A stretch of DNA of 50,432 nucleotides from Bacteroidota bacterium (GTDB lineage: Bacteria > Bacteroidota > Bacteroidia > Chitinophagales > Saprospiraceae), in assembly GCA_029561355.1 (NCBI GenBank), contig JAKQJD010000097.1:1-50432 (forward strand). The letters run 5' to 3'. Each line of letters opens with the position of its first letter. Position 1 is the stretch's first letter. This document shows, in pieces, positions 27,621 through 34,970 of this stretch. The translations under genes and the position numbers were made by a program. The notes under the pieces were generated by a model. It was given only the letters and a program-made list of their open reading frames with translations. It did no database searches and had not been told where the DNA came from.

Positions 27621-30600
27621 TTAAAAGGTTACGTCCACGCCAATCGTGTACCGCCGAGGCACCGGGAAGGTAGCATTCGGCGTCTCCGGGTCTTGCGCCA
27701 CCGTTTCGCTGGGCTTGATGGTGAACAGGTTTTGCGCGTGCATATAAATCCTTGCGCCGTTCATCCGCAGCTTTTGCAGTTGGTCGGCGCCGAGCGTGTA
27801 GCCCAGCGTCAAGTTGCGCAGCTTGAGGTAGTCGGCAGGTTCCCAAAAATAGGTAGACTGGCGAGCCTCGTTGTTGTTATCAATCCTGGTCAAAGCGGGA
27901 ATGGTCGAGCCGGTGTTTTGCGGCGTCCACGCATCCAGCGTCCGCTGCCCGTAGTTCGAGCCGACGTTGACGGAGGTGAAATCGGTGAAGACTTTGTAGC
28001 CATTCCTGATTTGACCGCCGGAAACGCCCTGGAAAAACAGATTCAGGTCGAAAGCTTTGTAGCCGACCGTGAAGTTTGCGCCGTAGATGAAATCGGGATT
28101 GTCGAAAATGGCGATGTAGTCCTGGTCTTTGTCGTCAATAACACCGTCCTCGTTCAGGTCTTTCCAGCGAATGCGACCCGGCGCGGCGCCAGTTTGGCTG
28201 GCATGGGCATCCACGTCTGCCTGGCTTTGGAACAAGCCGTCGGCGACAAAACCATAGACCGAATTGACCGAATGACCGAGAATGGTCTGATCCTGCCCAT
28301 TGCCGGGGAACGAGTTGATAACCTCCTGCGGCAAATCCAAGACCTCGTTTTTGGCGGTGGACAGGTTGGCGGAAATGTCGAGGCGAATATCGTCGCCGAT
28401 CCGGGTTTGGTAGCCGAGCACAAATTCCCAGCCCCAGTTGGCCACAGTGCCGCCGTTCACAATCCGTTGAGCGCCTTCACCTTGCGTTGCCAGCGGGCGG
28501 GTGGCGGTCAGGATGTCACGGGTTTCTTTTTGAAAATAATCCACGCTGCCGTAGAGCTTGAAATCCAACAGGCTGAAATCCAGACCTGCGTTGTATTGCT
28601 CGGAAGTTTCCCATTTAAGGTCGGGGTTGGCGCTCTGCGTGCGGGCAAAACCGGAAGGTAGTTGCCCCTCGTTGATGCCGCCGATGTCATAAGCAGTGCC
28701 GTTGTCTTGCAGCGTGGTGAACAGCGATTGCGTGGCATAGCGAGGCTCGTAAATAGCGATTGCGGCGAGCGAACTGATTTGCTGGTTGCCGTTCAAGCCC
28801 CAGCTTCCCCGGAGTTTCAGGTCGGAAACCAGGCTGGAATTTTTCAGGAAAGCCTCCTGACTAATCCTCCAACCCACTGACAAGGCGGGGAATATGCCCC
28901 AACGGTTGTTTGCGCCAAAGCGCGAAGAACCGTCCCGGCGCACCGTGCCCGACAGCAGGTATTTGTCGGCAAAAACGTAGTTGGCTTTGCCGAAATAAGA
29001 CAGCAGCGACCAGCTATCGCCGGCACCCCGTGCGAACTGGCTGCCGGTGGCTTGCGACAGGAAAGCGAAGTCCCGGTCTTGCGCAGCGAAGCCTTCGGCG
29101 ATGCCCTCAAAGGACTCGCCTTTGAACTTGATCGCCTCCGTGCCTGCCAGCAAATCGAGGGCGTGCTTGCCCGACAAATTGACTTTGTAGTTGGCGGTGT
29201 TCGACCAGACCCAGTTGCCGTAGCGGTTGTTAAACGTGCTCAGCCTGTCCTCAAAATTGAGGCTGCCCGCCACGAAAGATTTGCGGAAGTTCCTGTTGTA
29301 GAAGAAGTTGTAATCCACGCCGAAACTCGATTTGAGCGTCAGGTTTTGCACGGGCGACCATTCGAGGAAGACATTGCCGAGCAGGCGGTTGAAGTTGGAC
29401 ACGTTGTCCTTGTTCATTTCCAGCAGGCGCACCGGGTTGTCCCGGTCGGTGATGCCGCCCGTGGGGCCGCCCCAGCCCAAGCCGTCGGCGGTGCGAACCG
29501 GCACAATGGTTTGCTGCTCGATAGACAAGCCCATGGCACCTTCGGCGATGTCGTTCGCCTGGTTTGCCTGCTGGTTGGTAGCGGTGAAGTTTTGCCCGAT
29601 TTTCAGCTTGCCGGGAATGAGCGCATAGTCCGTGTTGATGCGAAACGAGAACCGCTCGAACTCCGAATGTTTGATGATGCCCTGGTGGTTGTAATAGCTG
29701 CCCGACAAGATGTAATTCCCTCTGGAAGTACCGTTGGAAACGGACAGGTTGTAGTCCTGAATGAGCGCCGTTTGCTGGATCTCATTGAACCAGTCGGTGT
29801 TGGCGGGCTTCATGGTGCGGTTGCCGTCAATGTATTCGGGCAGCAAAACCTTGTTCAGCACCGGGTTGCTGAAGTCGCCGTTCCACTCGTATTGATACAG
29901 CGGGCTGGCTGCATTCGGGTTGGTTTGGTCGTTGACGGCGGCTTGCCAAATGGCGGTCGCACGTTGCCCGGTGTTGAGCGGGTTCACGTCGAAAGTGTAG
30001 TCTTCCGTGGAAACGTTGGCTTTCAGGTTGACCCGCATGGCGCCAGCCTTGCCTTTTTTTGTGGTGATAATGATGACGCCGTTGGCTGCCCGTGAGCCGT
30101 AAATGCTGGCGGAAGCGGCATCCCGCAACACCTGCAGCGACTCGATATCGTTCGGGTTCAACTCGTGCATCCCCGACAAAGTCGGCACTCCGTCAATCAC
30201 GTACAGCGGGTCGTTGAAGCCGAGCCTGCCCAGGCCTACGCCTCGGATGCGCACCCCCACCGTCGAGTTCGGGTTGCCGTTGGTGAAAACCTGAACGCCG
30301 GGTATCCTGCCTTGCAGGTTGCGCATAATGTTGCCGGAAGGCAGCGTGGCAACTTCCTGCACGTCCACGGCTGTCACCGCCCCGGTCAGGTCGGCTTTGC
30401 GTTGGGTGGTGTAGCCGGTGACGACGACTTCGTCGAGGATGCTACCCGCTTCGAGGGGCACCGCCACGTTCTGTAGTCCGGCAATGGACACGACTGCGGA
30501 TTTGTAACCCGTGTAGGAAATGCTCAACGTCGCCGTCTCGTCCGGCACTTCGAGCGAAAAAGCTCCACTGATATCGGTGATGGTTCCGGTGGTCGTCCCC

Positions 30601-30734
30601 TTCACGAGGATGGTCGCCCCGATGAGCGGGTCGCTTGTTTCCGCATCCGTGACCGTTCCTCTGACGGTTCGCTGGGCAAAAGCGAACTGCCCGGAAAGGA
30701 GCAGAGCGAAAAGTGATAGTAATTTGAATTTCAT
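27621..30734 (-). CDS. SusC/RagA family TonB-linked outer-membrane transporter
   Basis: This is a TonB-dependent transporter of 1037 residues using the ATG at 30734. A signal peptide (residues 1-20, ending FAFAQ) is followed by the carboxypeptidase-like domain of SusC proteins (RTVRGTVTDAETSDPLIGAT). The plug has LDEVVVTGYTTQRKADLTGA and NLQGRIPGVQV ... VRIRGVG ... DPLYVIDGVP. A long 22-strand barrel ends in RYTIGVDVTF with the terminal phenylalanine typical of barrel proteins. It should import oligofructosides with SusD. An extended frame to 30908 is rejected because it would place 58 residues before the signal peptide. The 110 bases upstream hold only an imperfect -7 box (TACTTTAG, minus strand). 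Confidence 0.97.
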   Translation of the reverse strand: MKFKLLSLFALLLSGQFAFAQRTVRGTVTDAETSDPLIGATILVKGTTTGTITDISGAFSLEVPDETATLSISYTGYKSAVVSIAGLQNVAVPLEAGSILDEVVVTGYTTQRKADLTGAVTAVDVQEVATLPSGNIMRNLQGRIPGVQVFTNGNPNSTVGVRIRGVGLGRLGFNDPLYVIDGVPTLSGMHELNPNDIESLQVLRDAASASIYGSRAANGVIIITTKKGKAGAMRVNLKANVSTEDYTFDVNPLNTGQRATAIWQAAVNDQTNPNAASPLYQYEWNGDFSNPVLNKVLLPEYIDGNRTMKPANTDWFNEIQQTALIQDYNLSVSNGTSRGNYILSGSYYNHQGIIKHSEFERFSFRINTDYALIPGKLKIGQNFTATNQQANQANDIAEGAMGLSIEQQTIVPVRTADGLGWGGPTGGITDRDNPVRLLEMNKDNVSNFNRLLGNVFLEWSPVQNLTLKSSFGVDYNFFYNRNFRKSFVAGSLNFEDRLSTFNNRYGNWVWSNTANYKVNLSGKHALDLLAGTEAIKFKGESFEGIAEGFAAQDRDFAFLSQATGSQFARGAGDSWSLLSYFGKANYVFADKYLLSGTVRRDGSSRFGANNRWGIFPALSVGWRISQEAFLKNSSLVSDLKLRGSWGLNGNQQISSLAAIAIYEPRYATQSLFTTLQDNGTAYDIGGINEGQLPSGFARTQSANPDLKWETSEQYNAGLDFSLLDFKLYGSVDYFQKETRDILTATRPLATQGEGAQRIVNGGTVANWGWEFVLGYQTRIGDDIRLDISANLSTAKNEVLDLPQEVINSFPGNGQDQTILGHSVNSVYGFVADGLFQSQADVDAHASQTGAAPGRIRWKDLNEDGVIDDKDQDYIAIFDNPDFIYGANFTVGYKAFDLNLFFQGVSGGQIRNGYKVFTDFTSVNVGSNYGQRTLDAWTPQNTGSTIPALTRIDNNNEARQSTYFWEPADYLKLRNLTLGYTLGADQLQKLRMNGARIYMHAQNLFTIKPSETVAQDPETPNATFPVPRRYTIGVDVTF

Positions 30735-30844
30735 GTTGTTACGTTTTGAATGACAGATTTGTAATGTTTTAGATGTTATAGGGCCTAAAGTAGAGTGGCA
30801 TATAAACAGGGTTGTGTTTGATTCAACCTCGCTACCTGCCTGCA

Positions 30845-32455
30845 TTATTTCCAAATGCTTTTTAAAGAATATGCGTCGCCATTCAATACTTTCACCTTCC
30901 CCTTCCACGCATATATTTTCACCTGATTAAAATTCTCGCCCGGAAAAAATATATCCGTCAAAACTGTAGTCCCGTCGTCGGCAAAAAGCTCAGCCGAAGC
31001 CACGTCGAAAAACAGGTGAAAACGAACCGTCTTGTCTTTGGAAAAGCGAGGAGCGACGTGGGGTTTAGCGCCGAATTTATCGGAAAAAGAAAGGTGGCCC
31101 GCCTTCGTGCGGTCGCTGTAAAACTGCTTGGCGGCGGCGTCGAAACCGATGCGGTATTGCTCGCCTTTTGCATTTGAAAGCGCTACGCCGAAATCGGCAG
31201 GCACACCCGCTTCATATTCAAATTCCAATATCAATTCCATTTGTACCGGGGAAAAACCAAGCTGCGGTGTCAGGTCTAGAACGCCCGCTACTGCTGCACG
31301 TTCGATTTTATGAGAAGCCGTGCGAAGCGCCTGCAATTCCTTCACCGGCTGGGTAAAAATGCGGTAGCCTTCGCTGGTTTTTTTTAGCATTAATTCTCTC
31401 GGCAAGGTGGTGGCGCTGCGCCATGTTTCGGTGGGCACGACCGTGGCATAGTCCCAGTTACTCATCCAGCCAATAAACAGGCGACGACCGTCATCTTTGG
31501 GAATATCCGACCAGGTGACGCCTGCATAATTGTCCCGCCCATAATCCAGCCAAACGGCTTTTCCGTCTTTTACCAACGGTTCAAAAGCGGCATCGAGCGT
31601 GAAGTTTTTACCGTTGAAATCGCCGACGAAATATTGCGTGCCGGAGCCGCCGTTTGCCCCGCCCGGATTCAGGCTTTGCAGCAACACCCACTTCTTTTCA
31701 CCCGTTCCTTCGACGGTTATCGGAAACATATCGGGGCATTCCCAGACGCCGCCGTGTGCGCCATACTCCTTGCCCCAATCGCTTAAATGCGTCCACGATT
31801 TTAAGTCTTTCGAGCCATATAATTTAATATGGTCAAAAGCCGCAAACACCATTACCCATTGATTGGAAGCGTCGTCCCAGATTACTTTCGGGTCGCGAAA
31901 ATCACGGATATTTCCTGGGTTGGGTACCACGGGGTTGCCTTCGTATTTTGTCCAGCTACGGCCCCGGTCATTGCTGTAAGCGATACTTTGGTATTGATAA
32001 TCTTGGCGGCCGGCTTTCTCCCCTGCCATATCGTGGTGGGTAAAAATGGCAATGATGGGCGGTTGGGCATTTTCTCCCAAACCGCTCGTGTTTTTCCAGT
32101 CCACCACAGCGCTGCCGCTAAAAATAAAACCCAGCGAATCCGGGTATAGTGCGATGGGCAAATGCTGCCAGTGTACCATATCAGTACTCACGGCGTGCCC
32201 CCAGTGCATCGGCCCCCAAACCGTGCTGTCGGGGTAGTATTGGTAAAACAGGTGGTATTCGCCTTCATAAAAGAACATGCCGTTCGGGTCGTTCATCCAA
32301 TTTGCTTCGGGCGAAAAATGGAACTGGGAACGGTGCTGCTCGTTGTAACTTGATGCTGTATCTGTTTTGCCTGACTGTGCCCACCTGTGTTCCTGACAGG
32401 AGCAAATCAGGCTGCCGAGGAAGAGCGCTGTGAGGATAGTCAATAGTTTATTCAT
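30845..32455 (-). CDS. GH32 exo-fructosidase lipoprotein
   Basis: This compact GH32 enzyme of 536 residues has intact motifs: WMNDPNG (nucleophile D56), FRDPK (186-190) and the acid/base E239 in WECPD. The C-terminal beta sandwich ends with the typical VKVLNGDAYSLKSIW. It has a lipoprotein signal (ICSC, probably C20), no inserted domain and no T9SS tail, unlike the two other GH32 proteins of the locus. It therefore should sit in the envelope and release fructose from imported oligosaccharides or sucrose-like ends. It follows the fructokinase gene by 15 bases and precedes susC by 110 bases. Confidence 0.95.
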   Translation of the reverse strand: MNKLLTILTALFLGSLICSCQEHRWAQSGKTDTASSYNEQHRSQFHFSPEANWMNDPNGMFFYEGEYHLFYQYYPDSTVWGPMHWGHAVSTDMVHWQHLPIALYPDSLGFIFSGSAVVDWKNTSGLGENAQPPIIAIFTHHDMAGEKAGRQDYQYQSIAYSNDRGRSWTKYEGNPVVPNPGNIRDFRDPKVIWDDASNQWVMVFAAFDHIKLYGSKDLKSWTHLSDWGKEYGAHGGVWECPDMFPITVEGTGEKKWVLLQSLNPGGANGGSGTQYFVGDFNGKNFTLDAAFEPLVKDGKAVWLDYGRDNYAGVTWSDIPKDDGRRLFIGWMSNWDYATVVPTETWRSATTLPRELMLKKTSEGYRIFTQPVKELQALRTASHKIERAAVAGVLDLTPQLGFSPVQMELILEFEYEAGVPADFGVALSNAKGEQYRIGFDAAAKQFYSDRTKAGHLSFSDKFGAKPHVAPRFSKDKTVRFHLFFDVASAELFADDGTTVLTDIFFPGENFNQVKIYAWKGKVKVLNGDAYSLKSIWK

Positions 32456-32470
32456 GTATCCGAGGTTATT

Positions 32471-33373
32471 TTAAGTTTGCTGAAATGACTTTGAATTCAT
32501 AATTGCCAGTATTTCCGGCAAGTCTATTTTCGGTGTGCCGCCCTGTTTCGTCGCCACCAGCGCTCCGACGGCACTGGCGAATACGAGGCAATCCCGTGTG
32601 CTTTCACCTTTCAAAAACCGGCTCAGAAAAGCCGCTAAAAAGGAATCGCCACTGCCGATGGTATCCTGCACGTTTACCCGGAATCCCGGCTGCTCATAGT
32701 AGCCTGTTTCATCCAGACAAGCCGCGCCATGCCTGCCTTTCGTGAGGATGACCAGATCGAGACTGAATTCGTTTTTGATGTATTCCAATTGCGCTTTTTC
32801 AGTGCCGGAAATGCCCAGCCATTCTCCGATCAGCGTAAGCTCCTCATCGTTCATTTTCACGATGTCGGCTTTTCCCAAGAATTCCTCCACGAGTGGTTTG
32901 GAATAAAAGGGTGTTCGCAAGTTGACATCGAATACCCGGATGTTTGCCAGGTCGACATATTCGAGCAGGGTTCTTTTATTGCGTTCTGTCCGGCAGGCGA
33001 GGCTGCCGAATATCAATGCGCCGGCATTTTTCACGAAGTCTTTCACCTTATCATCGGGATGGATATAGTCCCATGCGACCGGGCTGACGATTTCGTAGGA
33101 CGGCGAGCCATTTTTGTCAAGTGCCACGTTGACGATGCCGGTCGGGAAGGTGTTGTCCGTTTGAATCAATTCGACAGAAACGCCGATGTTTTCCAAAAAA
33201 CGCTTGAGTTCCTTGCCCAAATCATCATCACCTGTTTTGCTGATCATTTTGGATTCCAGACCCAGTTGGTTGGCGTGAAACGCGACATTCATGGGGGCAC
33301 CGCCTGCTTTACGCCCGGTCGGCAGCACATCCCAAAGGATTTCTCCAAAGCATATAATCGCAGGATTCGACAT
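32471..33373 (-). CDS. PfkB-family fructokinase
   Basis: This 300-residue sugar kinase of the ribokinase/PfkB fold has the N-terminal FGEILWDVLPTGRKAGGAPM (substrate-binding glycines), VILTKGRHGA and the ATP-site signature DTIGSGDSFLAAFL with catalytic base D243. Context (GH32 enzymes, transporter, fructose-type regulator) supports fructose as substrate, giving fructose phosphate for glycolysis in the cytoplasm. It lies 70 bases downstream of the transporter and 15 bases upstream of the GH32 lipoprotein gene. Whether the product is the 6- or 1-phosphate cannot be read from the sequence; the 6-phosphate is usual for this group. Confidence 0.93.
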   Translation of the reverse strand: MSNPAIICFGEILWDVLPTGRKAGGAPMNVAFHANQLGLESKMISKTGDDDLGKELKRFLENIGVSVELIQTDNTFPTGIVNVALDKNGSPSYEIVSPVAWDYIHPDDKVKDFVKNAGALIFGSLACRTERNKRTLLEYVDLANIRVFDVNLRTPFYSKPLVEEFLGKADIVKMNDEELTLIGEWLGISGTEKAQLEYIKNEFSLDLVILTKGRHGAACLDETGYYEQPGFRVNVQDTIGSGDSFLAAFLSRFLKGESTRDCLVFASAVGALVATKQGGTPKIDLPEILAIMNSKSFQQT

Positions 33374-33443
33374 GATTCTTGTTTTTAAACAGCGTTTTTG
33401 AAATGCATTTCCTAACCCTGTTCGAACTACAGGTATGTCTGGA

Positions 33444-34772
33444 CTATTTTTTAAAAGCCAATTGCTTTTCCATATCCTCCAGCGAGACCTGTTTCGTCTC
33501 CGGCATCATGCGCCAGACCCAAATCAATTGAAGCAGCATCATAAAAGCGAAGATGGAAAACACGGTCGCTGCTCCGATTGTAGTGAACAACACCGGCACT
33601 AAGGATGGAATGGCTGCTGCCAATACCCAGTGAACGGAGCTTCCGAAAGCCTGTCCGTTTGCCCGCAAATGATTGGGAAAAATTTCCGAGATGAACACCC
33701 AGATGACGGTTCCCTGTCCGATGGCATGCGATGCAATAAACAGGAACAGGAAAACCGGCACGGCCATACCCTTTATGCCCAGGGCAAAAGTGGCGGCCAC
33801 CAGGGACAATGACACGATGTAGCCCACTGAGCCGATTAACATCAGCTGCTTCCTTCCAAACCGGTCGATCAGCGACAAGCCGATGAGCGTGAAAATGAGG
33901 TTGGTGACACCGATGCCTACGCTGCTCAGAAGCGCCGAACTTTTTTCCAGGCCTGCTATTTCGAAGATGCGGGGAGCGTAGTACAAAAAGGCGTTGATGC
34001 CTGAAAACTGGTTGAAAAATGCCACCAGAAAGGCCAGCATCAACGGGAAGCGGTATTTTTTGCTGAAAATAGTTTCGCTTTTATCTGTTGTCTCATGGTC
34101 GGCCAGGATGCCTTGCACTGCTGCCTCCACGTCCATGCCGGGGTCAATCAAACGAAGCGTCTTGAGGGCGGAACTGCGGTCCCCTTTTTTTACCAACAAC
34201 CACCGGGGACTTTCCGGTACCGTGAAAACCATCAACGTATATATAAAAGCCGGAAATGCTTGTATGCCAAGCATCCATCGCCAGGCGTTTTCGCCGATAC
34301 CGCTCAGGAGGAAGTTGGAAAGGAAGGCAAGGAGGATACCGAAAACGATGTTGAACTGATAAAGCGCTACAAGTTTCCCCCGGTTCCGGGCGGGCGCTAT
34401 TTCGGAAATGTATGCGGGTGCTGCTATCGTAGACGCACCGATTCCAAGCCCGCCCAGGAATCTGAAAAAAGCGAACACCCAGGGATCGCCCGCCAGTGCG
34501 GAACCGAGCGCCGACACCAAATAGAGCATGCCAATCCAGATGAGGGTCTTTTTACGGCCTATTGTATCAGTGGGAATACCGCCGAATATAGCACCGATCA
34601 CGGTTCCCCAGAGGGCAGAGGCCATTACGACAAAGCCGTGGAAGAATTCTCCTTTTTGCCAGAGTGCCTGAAGAGAGAGGTCGGCGCCTGAAATTACGAC
34701 TGTGTCAAATCCAAATAAGAAACCAGCGAATGCAACAGTTACAGACCAGAATAAAATCTTGCGATGATTCAT
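33444..34772 (-). CDS. MFS sugar porter, probable fructose importer
   Basis: This 442-residue major facilitator of the sugar porter family has twelve helices and the family signatures: GGIPTDTIGRKK between helices 2 and 3, RFLGGLGIGAS, PAYISEIAPARNRGK, PESPRWLL, and DRFGRKQ between helices 8 and 9. It should bring fructose across the inner membrane by proton symport. The ATG at 34772 gives the normal N-terminus (MNHRKILFWSV). A longer frame to 34817 has extra residues and starts upstream of the predicted transcript. A perfect -7 box lies 20 bases before the ATG. It is the first structural gene after the HTCS gene. Confidence 0.93.
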   Translation of the reverse strand: MNHRKILFWSVTVAFAGFLFGFDTVVISGADLSLQALWQKGEFFHGFVVMASALWGTVIGAIFGGIPTDTIGRKKTLIWIGMLYLVSALGSALAGDPWVFAFFRFLGGLGIGASTIAAPAYISEIAPARNRGKLVALYQFNIVFGILLAFLSNFLLSGIGENAWRWMLGIQAFPAFIYTLMVFTVPESPRWLLVKKGDRSSALKTLRLIDPGMDVEAAVQGILADHETTDKSETIFSKKYRFPLMLAFLVAFFNQFSGINAFLYYAPRIFEIAGLEKSSALLSSVGIGVTNLIFTLIGLSLIDRFGRKQLMLIGSVGYIVSLSLVAATFALGIKGMAVPVFLFLFIASHAIGQGTVIWVFISEIFPNHLRANGQAFGSSVHWVLAAAIPSLVPVLFTTIGAATVFSIFAFMMLLQLIWVWRMMPETKQVSLEDMEKQLAFKK

Positions 34773-34792
34773 GTACACCTTTTTTAGTATCG

Positions 34793-34800
34793 CAAAACTA
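34793..34800 (-). promoter_or_regulatory. Putative promoter of the transporter-fructokinase-GH32 genes, -7 box
   Basis: The minus strand reads TAGTTTTG, a perfect TAnnTTTG match, 20 bases before the transporter ATG. No TTTG is found at the -33 position, as expected for a promoter that needs an activator such as the upstream HTCS. The rest of the 198-base gap (34801-34970) should hold the regulator site, but I see no clear repeat. Confidence 0.5.
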
Positions 34801-34970
34801 GAGCGAGACCAAACCACAGGGCTTCACGATCATTCCAAAGTATCTCTAAATATGTTGCAAGGGGGGAAATGCTTTAAGGTACTGTAAATCAATAAGTTGG
34901 ACTTGTTCTTAAAAGACGGGATAAAGATTGTGTCTTAAATATTGTTGCAGGAATCTTGAGAATTGTTTCA

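Noticed and set aside
29052..30095. Plus-strand frame of 347 codons opposite susC
   Set aside because: SusC on the minus strand is complete and well conserved; this frame has no recognisable start context or domain.
30735..30908. N-terminal extension of SusC by 58 residues
   Set aside because: It would precede a perfect signal peptide and overlap the end of the GH32 lipoprotein gene.
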